64,000 bases of DNA from Rhineura floridana (GCF_030035675.1 NC_084482.1:223616943-223680942), one strand, 5' to 3'. Numbered from the stretch's first letter, positions 21,298 through 31,849 are shown. The notes: a model not told the origin generated them from the letters alone. A program made the numbers and translations.

Positions 21298-22787
21298 ATG
21301 ACAGGCAGAGGAATGAGAATTATAAGGAGCGAGAGATGTCATTGGTAGTAGCCAAGCGTAAAGCACCAGAAGAGTTGTTTGGAAATCATGGGGGACCAAA
21401 AGAGTCTGAAAGAAACCAGTCAAAGAATGAGAGAAAGAAATCCTCTACTTCTCAGATTTTGCATGAAACAACTTACACAGGGGAGAAACCATTTAAATGC
21501 ATGGAGTGTGGAAAGAGCTTTAGTCAGAGCAGTCATCTTACTTTACATCAGAGAACCCACACAGGGGAGAAACCATTTAAATGCATGGAGTGTGGGAAGA
21601 GCTTTAGTCAGAGCAGTCATCTTACTTTACATCAGAGAACCCACACAGGGGAGAAACCTTTTAAATGCATGGAGTGTGGAAAGAGCTTCAGAGATAACGG
21701 AACCCTTACTAAACATCAACAAACACACACAGGGGAGAAACCATTTAAATGCATGGAGTGTGGAAAGAGCTTCAGTCAGAGCAGTCATCTTACTTTACAT
21801 CACAGAACACACACAGGGGAGAAACCATTTAAATGCCTGGAGTGTGGAAAGAGCTTCAGTCAGAATAATCACCTTGCTTATCATCAAAGAATCCATGCAG
21901 GAGAGAAACCATTTGAATGCATGGAGTGTGGAAAGAGCTTCAGAGATAGTGGAACCCTTACTAAACATAAACATACACACACAGGGGAAAAGCCATTTAA
22001 ATGCATGGAGTGTGGAATGTGCTTCAGCGTGAGTGCTAACCTTATTATACATCGAAGAATCCACACGGGGGAGAAACCATTTGAATGTATGGAGTGTGGA
22101 AAGAGCTTCAGAGATAATGGAACCCTTACTAAACATAAACAAATGCACACAGGGGAGAAACCATTTAAATGCATAGTGTGTGGGAAGAGCTTCAGTAATA
22201 GGAGTAGACTGACTTTACATGAAAGAACCCACACAGGGGAGAAACCATTTAAATGCATGGAGTGCGGAATGTGCTTCAGCGTTAGCACTAACCTTATTTT
22301 ACATCATAGAATCCACACAGGGGAGAAACCATTTAAATGTATAGAGTGTGGAAAGAGCTTCAGTCATAGAAGTAGACTTACTTTACATCAAAGAAATCAT
22401 ACAGGGGAGAAACCATTTAAGTGCTTGGAGTGTGGAAAGAGCTTCATTCAGAGCATTAACCTTAGATCCCATCAAAGAATCCATACTGGAGAGAAACCGT
22501 TTAAATGCATGGAGTGTGGAAAGAGCTTCAGAGATAACGGAAACCTTACAAAACATAAACAAACGCACAGCGGAGAGAAACCTTTTAAATGCACGGAGTG
22601 TGGTAAGAGCTTCACTCAGAGCCATAACCTTACATCCCATCAAAGAATACACACAGGGGAAAAGCCATTTAAATGCATGAAATGTGGAAAGAGCTTTCAT
22701 GTGAGTCATAACCTTACAATCCATCAAAGGACACACATGGGGAGAAATCATTTAAATGCACAGAGTCTGGAAAGAACTTCAGTGTGA
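21298..22787 (+). CDS. KRAB zinc-finger gene, terminal exon with 15 C2H2 fingers
   Basis: This is the DNA-binding part of the KRAB zinc-finger protein. The acceptor is a tandem cagcag, so the exon may start at 21298 or three bases earlier (adding Ala), and both keep the frame (G|AT, Asp). A linker ([28 protein letters not shown]) is followed by 15 regular fingers of [10 protein letters not shown]...H...H form with TGEKP linkers. Fingers 1 and 2 are identical. Fingers 3, 8 and 13 share the RDNG helix, fingers 7 and 10 share the GMCFSVS form, and fingers 9 and 11 share the RSRLTL helix. The frame changes in the last linker (HMGRNH instead of HTGEKS), so a would-be 16th finger is lost. With exons at 14284, 15340 and 17224 the chain is 588 aa with no internal stop. 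It looks like a functional gene of an unassigned paralogue. Confidence 0.9.
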
Positions 22788-23490
22788 GCTTTATTCTTTA
22801 AACTAGAGGACTGGTGCAGTTTAGGTGGGCCGATATTCTATTTAGCAGTGTTAAGTTTGTAGTTAATTCTAATCTTCTGGGCTATGAAAATGAAACACGT
22901 ATACAGCTTGGAACCAGAATACCTAAAAGATCATGTCACTCATCCAGTTCTGGATGGTGGCTTTGTCCTTTGGCTACTCTTGCATCTGTTGGCACAAATG
23001 TATTTATCCTGATAACGACGCAAACTGAACCAGTGGGCTGGAAGCTGGTGATTACTTTTCCCCTTTAACTAACTGCGAAGAGTGCTGTAGGGTGGTTGTT
23101 TTTAAAAAAATTTGTAGGTTGTAGGGTTTTTTAAAAGGTTTTTAAAAAGTTTTTTTCATCTAAGGGAAATAATAGGAAGGCTGATCCTCCTGTAATTCAC
23201 AGCGCTTCTGCCAAAAACATGCAGGCCAGCCTCCCCCCCCCTCCATCTGGTGCAGCTGGACATGATGGAGATACTAATCTTATGTCACTTCTTCAACAGA
23301 TGGCTAGCCAGTTTAATGCTGCTAAAGCCTAATTAGTCTCTCAATCTGCTTCAAAACTGTTGCTAAAATTGCTATTCATCTTGGAGAAGCAGAGAGCCAA
23401 ATTTCTGCCCTGGAAGACATTACTACAACTTGTGATAGAGTGATGGTGGCACTACAAAAGTCTTCAACTGAGTTGATGGCTAAGGTGGTA
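22788..23490. other. 3' flank of the zinc-finger gene, possible LINE ORF1 trace
   Basis: No gene is recognised. Around 23330-23480 translated text such as ISALEDITTTCDRV and ALQKSSTELMAKV resembles the coiled coil of a LINE ORF1 protein, but the match is weak. Confidence 0.3.
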
Positions 23491-24240
23491 ATAATATTAA
23501 TAACTTGTTATTATTTGTTATCTGCCTCTCACCCGGAATTCGGGCCCTGAGGCGGATTATGTAGATTTAAAAATAGAAAACATACATAAAACCATACAGA
23601 GATCTAAAAATACAAAAACACACAAAAATGTACATAAACAAATCCTTAAAAACGTGTAATAGCATGAAGAGTTGAAATTTAACCAAATGCTTGCATAAAA
23701 AGATGGCTCTTCAGCAGCAGTCTAAAAACGAGAAGAGGGGGCTGATCTAACCTCATGGGAGGACATTCCATAGTCTAGGGGCCATGACAGAGAAGGCTCT
23801 GTTGCGAGTATTTGCCAATTGGCTTCAGATACAGCAGGCACTTGCAACAGGCCCCTCTTCCCTGCTCTCGTGTGATAGGCATGACTAATGCGGTGAAGAC
23901 AAATAGCTAGGTGCCAAACCATTTAGGGCTTTAAATGTCAAAGCCAGCATCTTGAATTGTACTTAGAAGCAAACCTGGAGCCAATGTAGCTCTTTTAGCA
24001 CAGGTGTAAGGTGCTCAAAGCGGCTCTTTTTAATTAACTTCCTAGCAGCCGTATTTTGAACCAGCTGAAGCTTCCAAGTAGTCTTCAAAGGCAGCCCCAC
24101 ATAGAGAGCATTACAGTAATCCAAATGCGAGGTGACCAGGGCATGGGTGAGAGTGGTCAGATCCGAGTATCCCAGATAGGGCCACAGCTGATGCAACAGC
24201 TGCAGCTGAGTAAAATTCCCCTCGGCCACTACCTGATTTC
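23490..24240 (-). mobile_element. L2 LINE 3' part
   Basis: The minus translation HALVTSHLDYCNALYVGLPL, then KLQLVQNTAARKLI and HLTPVLKELHWLQV is the L2 ORF2 C-terminal region. The tail is at 23495-23560. Confidence 0.85.
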
Positions 24241-24294
24241 TAGCAGGAAAGCTGGGTAAATGTACTTGAAAGTTATAATTAGAGACATAATCTA

Positions 24295-24690
24295 ATCTAA
24301 CCAGAAAGATTGTCTTACCCCTTAAATACCTAGTCGATCACTATATTCTGCCAGTGAAGGCCTCCTGTAGATACCATCTTCTCAAGTGGTCCATTATACA
24401 CAACATATAGGGAGACCTTTAGTGTTGTGGCACCAACAGTTCCCCTGAAATATTAAACAGGCGCCATCTCTGTTGTCTTTTTGGTTTCTACTGAAGACCT
24501 TCCTATTTCAACAAGCCTTTTAAGGAGAGACCTTATTCTAGTCTGCATCTGAGATGGAATTATTTTTAAAAATGTTTAATGTTTTAAAATATGTTTTAAG
24601 ATATTTTAGAGTGATTTTAGTGTTTTTGTTTGCTGCCCTGGGCTCCTGGGAGGAAAGACGGGATATAAATTTAATAAATAAAATAATAAA
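24295..24690 (+). mobile_element. L2 LINE 3' end
   Basis: It has gaagaccttcctatttcaac, ttgctgccctgggctcctgg and gggatataaatttaataaat. It abuts the CR1/L3-like element. Confidence 0.8.
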
Positions 24691-24774
24691 TAATAAAATT
24701 CTTTGAATTCTGGCTAATAAATGGCTTAAGAGGGCTTTTTTAAACAATCAAGTGGTATATACATTTATTAAATA

Positions 24775-27700
24775 AATAGTGAGGAAGGTCACTATTATTG
24801 GAATGGAGAAAACCAGTGGGATACGGTCATCCCTGGATATAAACGATATCGGAAGGACAGGGAAGGACATATTGGTGGCAGTCGCTCTATACGTGAAAGA
24901 AGGCATTGAATCCAGCAAGCTGGAAACCCCAAAAGAGGTGGACTCCTCCACAGAATCGTTGTGGGTGGTGATACCGTGCCCCAGGAGGGATTTAATTCTG
25001 GGAACGATCTATCGTCCCTCTGATCAAAATGCTCAGGGAGACCTGGAGATGAGATATGAAATTGAGGAAGCATCCAAACTAGGAAATGTGGTAGTAATGG
25101 GTGACTTCAACTACCCAGACATAGACTGGCCGCATATGTGTTCCAGTCATGACAAAGAAGCAAAATTTCTAGATATTCTAAATGACTATTCCCTAGACCA
25201 GTTGGTCATGGAACCGACCAGAGGGATGGCAACCCTGGACTTAATCCTCAGTGGGGACCGGGACCTGGTGCAAGATGTAAGTGTTGTCAAACCAATTGGG
25301 AGCAGTGACCATAGTGCTATTAAATTAAACATACATGTAAATGGCCAATTGCCAAGAAAATCCAACATGGTCACATTTGACTTCAAATGAGGAAACTTCA
25401 CAAAAATGAGGGGATTGGTAAAAAGAAAGCTGAAAAACAAAGTCCAGAGGGTCACATCACTCAAAAATGCTTGGAAGTTGTTTAAAAACACTATATTAGA
25501 AGCTCAACTGGAGTGCATACCGCAGATCAGAAAAGGTACCACCAGGGCCAAGAAGATGCCAGCATGGTTAACGAGCAAAGTCAAGAAAGCTCTTAGAGGC
25601 AAAAAGTCTTCCTTCAGAAAATGGAAGTCTTGTCTGAATGAAGAAAATAAAAAGGAACACAAACTCTGGCAAAAGAAATGCAAGAAGACAATAAGGGATG
25701 CTAAAAAGGAATTTGAGGAGCACATTGCTAAGAACATAAAAACCAACAACAACAAATTCTATAAATACATTCAAAGCAGGAGACCATCTAGGGAGGCGAT
25801 TGGACCCTTGGATGATAAGGGAGTCAAAGGTGTACTATTTATTTATTTATTTATTTTGTTCAATTTTTATACCACCCAAAGCCAGAGGCTCTCTGGGCGG
25901 TGTACAATAAATACGATACAATACAATAAAATACATTTAAAATGACAATAATAACACCGAGCGTATATTTTAAACAGTTAACCGCTTGGTCCATATAACA
26001 ACAATAAAAAGTAAAAAAATATATATATAAAAAAGAATTTATTTAAAAAGCCTGGGAGAATAAAAAGGTTTTAACCTGGCGCCGAAAAGATAAAAGTGTA
26101 GGCGCCAGGCGAACCTCGTCGGGGAGACTATTCCATAGTTCGGGGGCCACCACTGAAAAGGCCCTAGATCTCGTTACAACCCTCCGAGCCTCTCTGTGAG
26201 TCAGGACTTGGAGGAGGGCCTTCGATGTTGAACGTAGTGAACGGGTAGGTTCATATCGGGAGAGGCGTTCCGCTAGGTATTGTGGTCCCGCACCGTGTAA
26301 GGCTTTATAAGTCAAAACTAGCACTTTGAATTTGAATTTGAACTAAAGAACGATAAGGAGATTGCAGAGAAGCTAAATGAATTCTTTGCATCTGTCTTCA
26401 CAGTGGAAGATATAGGGCAGATCCCTGAACCTGAATTAACATTTGCAGGAAGGGGTTCTGAGGAACTGAGACAAATAGTAACGAGAGAGGAAGTTCTAGG
26501 CTTAATAGACAATATAAAAACTGACAAATCACCGGGCCCGGATGGCATCCACCTGAGAGTTCTCAAAGAACTCAAATGTGAAATTGCTGAACTGCTAACT
26601 AAAATATGTAACTTGTCCCTCAGGTCCTGCTCCGTGCCTGAGGACTGGAAAGTGGCCAATGTAACGCCAATATTCAAAAAGGGATCCAGAGGGGATCCCG
26701 GAAATTACAGGCCAGTTAGCTTAACTTCTGTCCCTGGAAAACTGGTAGAAAGTATGATTAAAGCTAGATTAACTAAGCACATAGAAGAACAAGCCTTGCT
26801 GAAGCAGAGCCAGCATAGCTTCTGCAAGGGAAAGTCCTGTCTCAGTAACCTATTAGAATTCTTTGAGAGTGTCAACAAGCATATAGATAGAGGTGATCCA
26901 GTGGACATAGTGTACTTAGACTTTCCAAAAGCGTTTGACAAGGTACCTCACCAAGACTTCTGAGGAAGCTTAGCAGTCATGGAATAAGAGGAGAGGTCCT
27001 CTTGTGGATAAGGCATTGGTTAAGAAGCAGAAAGCAGAGAGTAGGAATAAACGGACAGTTCTCCCAATGGAGGGCTGTAGAAAGTGGAGTCCCTCAAGGA
27101 TCGGTATTGGGACCTGTACTTTTCAACTTGTTCATTAATGACCTAGAATTAGGAGTGAGAAGTGAAGTGGCCAAGTTTGCTGACGACACTAAATTGTTCA
27201 GGGTTGTTAAAACAAAAAGGGATTGTGAAGAGCTCCAAAAAGATCTCTCCAAACTGAGTGAATGGGTGGAAAAATGGCAAATGCAATTTAATATAAACAA
27301 GTGTAAAATTATGCATATTGGAGCAAAAAATCTGAATTTCACATATACGCTCATGGGGTCTGAACTGGTGGTGACCGACCAAGAGAGAGACCTCGGGGTT
27401 GTAGTGGACAGCACGATGAAAATGTCGACCCAGTGTGCGGCAGCTGTGAAAAAGGCAAATTCCATGCTAGGGATAATTAGGAAAGGTATTGAAAATAAAA
27501 CAGCCGATATCATAATGCCGTTATATAAATCTATGGTGCGGCCGCATTTGGAATACTGTGTACAGTTCTGGTCGCCTCATCTCAAAAAGGATATTATAGA
27601 GTTGGAAAAGGTTCAGAAGAGGGCAACCAGAATGATCAAGGGGATGGAGCGACTCCCTTACGAGGAAAGGTTGCAGCATTTGGGGCTTTTTAGTTTAGAG

Positions 27701-28205
27701 AAAAGGCGGGTCAGAGGAGACATGATAGAAGTGTATAAAATTATGCATGGCATTGAGAAAGTGGATAGAGAAAAGTTCTTCTCCCTCTCTCATAATACTA
27801 GAACTCGTGGACATTCAAAGAAGCTGAATGTTGGAAGATTCAGGACAGAGAAAAGGAAGTACTTCTTTACTCAGCGCATAGTTAAACTATGGAATTTGCT
27901 CCCACAAGATGCAGTAATGGCCACCAGCTTGGACGGCTTTAACAGAAGATTAGACCAATCCATGGAGGACAGGGCTATCAATGGCTACTAGCCGTGATGG
28001 CTGTGCTGTGCCACCCTAGTCATAGGCAGCATGCTTCTGAAAACCAGTTGCTGGAAGCCTCAGGAGGGGAGAGTGTTCTTGCACTCGGGTCCTGCTTGCG
28101 GGTTTCCCCCAGGCACCTGGTTGGCCACTGTGAGAACAGGATGCTGGACTAGATGGGCCACTGGCCTGATCCAGCAGGCTCTTCTTATGTTCTTATGTTC
28201 TTAAA
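24775..28205 (+). mobile_element. CR1-clade (CR1/L3-like) LINE, longest copy in the window
   Basis: The endonuclease region (24779-25390: VVVMGDFNYPDIDWPHM, then PTRGMATLDLILSGDRDLVQ and SSDHSAIKLNIHVN) is followed by the reverse transcriptase (26403-27991: SPGPDGIHLRVLKELKCEI, GNYRPVSLTSVPGKLVESM, GVPQGSVLGPVLFNLFINDL, FADDTKL). The C-terminal end reads LGLFSLEKRRVRGDM and LNVGRFRTEKRK. The 3' tail repeats ttcttatg. ORF2 carries a stop after FDFK near 25388, a frame break near 26960 (HQDF*) and the L2 insertion at 25.84-26.34 kb. The 5' end and ORF1 are missing. It is fairly young by its long open blocks. Confidence 0.9.
25839..26340 (-). mobile_element. L2-type LINE 3' end nested in the CR1/L3-like element
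   Basis: The minus translation LVLTYKALHGAGPQYLAERL, then RYEPTRSLRSTSKALLQV and AFSVVAPELWNSLPDEVRLA is L2-like. The CR1 frame (KGVL then KNDKEIAEKLNEFF) resumes at once on the other side, with only a short acta-type duplication. Confidence 0.85.
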
Positions 28206-28224
28206 GCAGTTCTAAATAGAGAGA

Positions 28225-29030
28225 CTGCCTATGGCCATACTACGCTGAGCATGTCCGATCTCATCTGATCTAGGAAGCTAAGCAGGGTCAGGCCTGGTTG
28301 GTTAGTACTTGGATGGGAGACCACCTGGGAGTACCAGTGCTGTAGGCTTAGAGGAAGGCAATGGTAAGCCACCTCTGAATACCTCTTACCATGAAAACCC
28401 TATTCAGAAAAGATTCATAGCAGGGCTGGTTCTAAAAGGCAGCCGGGTGGGGCACTGGGCGAGGGCCATTCCCTCGCCCCCCCTACCTGTCTCCTGCCTT
28501 TTAGCATTGCCCTTAATGAAGATGGCGGCCGAGGTTTCCCTAAGGTGCTGAAGCCCCTGCTGCCATCTTGGTTGATGGCAGAGATGCGCATGCATAGTAC
28601 GCACGCATGCCATCAACCAAGATGGCAGCAGAGGCTTCATCCCCTTAGGGAAACCGTGTCCCCCATCTTGGTTAATGGCAATGCTAAAAGACAGGAGATA
28701 GGTAGGTGGGGCGAGGTAACGGTGGGCAGGCGGAAGTTCCTGCCCTGTGATCCGCAGTTGTTGCCGCGGATTGTGGAAGGGTAGCGGAGGGTCCCCTGTA
28801 GCTCCAGGGGAAGGAGAAGCGGAGAAAGTAGGTGGGGGGCATGGGGGGAAGGGGAGCAGAGACAGGTAGGTGGGGGCATGGGGGCCATGCATGCACACAC
28901 ACACACACACGTGCACATGCTAGGGTCCGGGGCAAGCTGATGGCCAGGGCCCCGGCATGCTTAGGGCCAGCCCTTATTCATAGGGTTGCCGTAAGTCGTA
29001 ATCAGCTTGAAGGCTGATAACAACAAATGT
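28225..29030 (+). mobile_element. 5S-rRNA-derived SINE with BovB/RTE-type 3' end, split by an hAT element
   Basis: The head 28228-28350 reads gcctatggccatactacgct, gatctcatctgatctaggaa, gctaagcagggtcaggcctg and gtacttggatgggagaccac. This is nearly complete 5S rRNA with its internal boxes. The body (ggaaggcaatggtaagccac) follows. After the insertion the tail continues as tagggttgccgtaagtcgta, atcagcttgaagg and aacaacaaa, the RTE-BovB 3' end. It is the known 5S-type Sauria SINE design and not a 5S gene. Confidence 0.85.
28421..28975. mobile_element. hAT-type element inside the 5S SINE, perfect 8-bp duplication
   Basis: It is flanked by attcatag on both sides (28413-28420 and 28976-28983). The ends are inverted (cagggctggttctaa and ttagggccagccctt). 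Inside, 28555-28690 holds inverted copies of 'tgccatcttggttgatggca', 'gcttcatccccttagggaaac' and related words. No transposase. Confidence 0.85.
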
Positions 29031-29031
29031 T

Positions 29032-29225
29032 TTTAAAGCTTTTTTAAAAATATGTTTTTAAAGCTTTTTTAAAAATATGTTTTTAAAGCTTTTAAAGATG
29101 TTTTGTTTTAATATATTTTAAAGTCTGTTTTTATGATGTTTTAGAGTGTTTTTAGTACTTTTGTTTGCCGCCCTGGGCTCCTGCTGGGAGGAAATGCAGG
29201 ACATAAATCTAATAAATAAATAAAT
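29032..29225 (+). mobile_element. L2 LINE 3' end
   Basis: Tandem 'ttaaagcttttttaaaaata' units, then tgccgccctgggctcctgct and a TAAA tail. Confidence 0.75.
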
Positions 29226-29411
29226 AAGCAAATTGCCCACATCCAAATTCTTATCTTCGGAAGGACCCTCCCCCCCCCTCTGAAACCTTAGAGAGCAACT
29301 GCCAATCACCGTGGACACTGCTGGGCTAAACTGATGATGTGACTCGTAGAAGATCCTTTAGGCTTACACCCTTCAATCGTTTTCCTCTTTCATTTTTTTG
29401 TTTCTTTTCAG

Positions 29412-29488
29412 CCTCAGTGGGACCCATTGTGGCATCCTGGGGGGCATGGTGGTTGTTGCTGTCCTGTTGGTCATCATCTTATACACCA
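29412..29488 (+). pseudogene. Orphan transmembrane exon (Ig-superfamily or MHC class I-like), frame-broken
   Basis: A good acceptor (tttgtttcttttcag) and donor (CA|GTAAGT) bound 77 nt. One frame begins SVGPIVAS and another continues ILGGMVVVAVLLVIILYT. Together these look like a single-pass membrane segment that has lost one coherent frame. A serine/glycine start followed by a Gly-rich hydrophobic helix is seen in MHC class I and butyrophilin transmembrane exons. No extracellular domain was found upstream. Assignment is tentative. Confidence 0.35.
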
Positions 29489-29496
29489 GTAAGTAA

Positions 29497-29523
29497 AAGT
29501 TTGTGTGTGTGTGTGTGTGTTGT
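29497..29523. repeat. (GT)n microsatellite
   Basis: tttgtgtgtgtgtgtgtgtg directly after the splice donor of the transmembrane exon. Confidence 0.9.
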
Positions 29524-29934
29524 TGTGCTGTGGGCCTGGGGAAGACTTGATCCTCTTTCAGGGCCCAGTTGAGAACTCCCCAAGGGCTTCCTGGCCACAG
29601 CACCAGATCACCCCGGAGCGACGGAGTTGCCTTCAAGCCCACCTAGCCTTGCCCCTTCGACAGAAAAGGGGCTCTTGTGAGTGATGTTGGCAAATAACAA
29701 TAATAGATAATCTCGGGGGGCTATTGCACATTGATGTATTTATTCAACACTATTAGTGCCATATTATCTCATGCTGTTTGTTTCCTTCTCTGTATAATAT
29801 TGTTATGTTTTATAATTTTATTGTTTTAATACTTTATAGTGCTGGCCTTCGACCGTAATAATAAATGATGATGATGGCACTCTTGTCAAGCAGGACCTTT
29901 GCCACCAAGATCAAAGCTTTTCCCCCAGTGGGAA

Positions 29935-30180
29935 ACCTGTAAGCAGGACCTGAGCACAAGGCCGCTCTTCCCCTCCTGCGGTTTCCAGCATTTGGGATTT
30001 GGAATCATTCTGCCTATGGAGGCAGAGCGTAGCCATCGTGGCTATCAGCCACTGATAAGCCTTATCCTCCATGAATTTGTCTTAATCCTCTTTTAAAGCC
30101 CTCCAAGTTGGTGGACGCCACTGCCTCTGGTAGGAGTGAGTTCCACAGTTTAATGATGTGCTGTGTTTGTTGGAGGAATT
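29935..30180 (-). mobile_element. CR1/L3-like LINE fragment
   Basis: gtaagcaggacctgagcaca, gtagccatcgtggctatcag, ctcttttaaagccctccaag and ttccacagtttaatgatg follow the reverse complement of the CR1/L3-like 3' region. Confidence 0.75.
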
Positions 30181-30205
30181 GTCTTCAATCTTCCTCCTCC
30201 TCCAG

Positions 30206-30312
30206 GGTCTCTTGACCTTCGAGGAGGTGGCTGTCCATTTGTGCTGGATCTGGGCCCAAGAGCTCTGCAGAGGACAGTCATGGCGGAGAATTATGAGACA
30301 GTGGCCTCTCTA
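30206..30312 (+). pseudogene. Broken KRAB-A exon
   Basis: The acceptor (tcttcctcctcctccag) is intact. The exon starts [12 protein letters not shown], then about 18 bases covering the EEEW core are missing and the frame is lost, ending in a stop. The remaining DNA still matches KRAB-A (gggcccaagagctctgcag, aattatgagacagtggcct). At the position of the donor a CR1/L3-like fragment begins, so splicing would fail. It is a dead relative of the exon at 15340. Confidence 0.75.
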
Positions 30313-30440
30313 GGCCACCGTCCAAGTTGGTGGCCATCGCTGTGTCTCTTGTGGGAACAATCGGCATGGTTTAATGAAGAGCTGTCTCAGGAAGTTCTTT
30401 GTCCTGAATCTTCCAGCGTTTGGCTCTGTTGGATGACGTT
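30313..30440 (-). mobile_element. CR1/L3-like LINE fragment abutting the KRAB relic
   Basis: It reads ccgtccaagttggtggccat, cttgtgggaacaatc and ttgtcctgaatcttccagcg, the reverse complement of LINE sequence. Confidence 0.7.
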
Positions 30441-30455
30441 TCTGAGGCTCTGGTT

Positions 30456-30480
30456 CTCTCTCTCTCTCTCTCTCTCTGCA
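30456..30480. repeat. (TC)n microsatellite
   Basis: A TC run that also forms the polypyrimidine tract of the acceptor just after it. Confidence 0.85.
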
Positions 30481-30481
30481 G

Positions 30482-30517
30482 GACTGCGGCGTGAAGACAG
30501 CTACAGAGCAACTCAAA
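30482..30517 (+). pseudogene. Possible 36-nt cytoplasmic-tail exon
   Basis: It is bounded by tctctgcag and the donor AAA|GTGAGA. It encodes LRREDSYRATQ in one frame. Short tyrosine-bearing cytoplasmic exons of this size follow the transmembrane exon in MHC class I genes, and a transmembrane-like exon lies 1 kb upstream. Weak evidence, since splice consensus and size could be chance. Confidence 0.25.
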
Positions 30518-30734
30518 GTGAGAGACCTTTCCTTCCTTCCTTGTCCTCCTCTGATGCATTTCTCTAGCACAGAGACCAGTTACCTGGGGTAGAGAAGGGT
30601 GCCGTGTCCAGGTGTTATTCTGGGCCTGGAGCCACCGAGTCCTGCCCCCCCCACCTTGCCCCAAATGAAGCCATCTGGGGCAGGCAGGGCACTGTGCTGC
30701 ATGCAGCCAGCCTGCTGTTGAGGTCTGTAGGAAT

Positions 30735-30930
30735 AGACGAATTAGGAAGGTGCCTTACTCTGATCAGATCACTGGACCTTCTAGCTGAGTCCTGTCTGCA
30801 CTGACTGGCAGCCGCTGTCCAGGATTTCAGGCTGGAGCCTCTCCCAGCTGTACCGGGAGACGCTGCAATTGCGCTTGGGAGTTTCTGCCTGCAAAGCGGA
30901 GGCTCTACTACTCAGCCTCCAGCCCTCCCA
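30735..30930 (-). mobile_element. tRNA-derived SINE
   Basis: The high-coordinate end reads, on the minus strand, like a tRNA head (gctgagtagtagagcctccg, then tttgcaggcagaaac). It is followed by ggctggagcctctcccag-type body and a cagtgcagacagg segment. Diverged. Confidence 0.55.
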
Positions 30931-31364
30931 GATGAATGTTTTTCCAAAAATCCATTGATTTACGGGTTGATTTGCATGGAGAGAAAAAGAGGCCATTGGA
31001 AGAGAGCCAATCCCCTCCGGAAGGATACTTGGGGAACAGGATCCTTGCTGGTAAGGGTGTCCCCTCCATGAAAAATAAAATCCGTTTGCAGGGCTGCACG
31101 TTCTTCCCCCACCCCTGCGGATGCAAGCAAAATAATTCCAAATGGGGAAAAATGTACAAGAAAATAACCAAACAAAATGTCTCTAGTTCTGGAATTGGTT
31201 AGTTCAGATTGTGGTGGCTGAAAAAGAGTGAGAGAGAAAAAGGTTCTAGTCTAGCCCCATCCATTACTGGATTCAACCCTGCACGTGTGTGGCCCACGAC
31301 AGATTATCCCCAATGGAATGTGGCCCTCAGCAGGAAAAAAGGGCTTCTTTCCCCTGCTTTAAAA

Positions 31365-31456
31365 CAAATGCTTTGATTTGGATTCCTGCATTGAGCAGGG
31401 GGTTGGACTTGATGGCCTTATAGGCCCCTTCCAACTCTACTGTTCTATGATTCTAA
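31365..31456 (+). mobile_element. CR1 LINE 3' end
   Basis: gcagggggttggacttgatg, gcccc, ttccaactctactgttctat and gattcta form the CR1 3' terminus. Confidence 0.85.
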
Positions 31457-31604
31457 ATGATGAATTCTAAGGAGGAAGGAGAGAAAAAGAGGGGCAGATG
31501 GGCACAGTCATCCCCGCCCCAGTATCAGAGACAGACATCTTCTCTGTTGTCCCCACAGCAGGAAGTGACCAGGGGAATGATAACTTGGGCAGAGGCAAGT
31601 TGTT

Positions 31605-31841
31605 GTTCCTGTTGCATTTGTATCCCACCCTCTTTCTTCCTAGGGGCACAATATGGCATGCTTGGCTCTCCCCCACCACTCCCCAGTTTTATCCTCTCAA
31701 CAACCCTGCAAGGTAGGTTAGTAGACTGAGAGGCGGTGACTGGCTGAAGGTCACCCAGTGAGCCTCAAGGCCGAGTTGGGGGTTTGAAGCCTGGTTTCCC
31801 TGGTCCACTCTAATCACTACGCCACTGTGCTCCCTGGGAGT
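31605..31841 (+). mobile_element. MIR-like (CORE-type) SINE
   Basis: tatcccaccctctttcttcc, aacaaccctgcaaggtaggt, tgaaggtcacccagtgagcc and gggtttgaagcctggtttcc form the conserved MIR-like core. It is interrupted at its end by the hAT element. Confidence 0.7.
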
Positions 31842-31849
31842 CACTGTAG

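Noticed and set aside
28228-28350. Possible functional 5S rRNA gene
   Set aside because: The 5S-like head runs directly into a SINE body and a BovB-type tail and carries several substitutions, so it is a SINE and not an rRNA gene.
30735-30930. Possible tRNA gene
   Set aside because: Only degenerate box A and B traces within a longer SINE body. No intact cloverleaf was seen.
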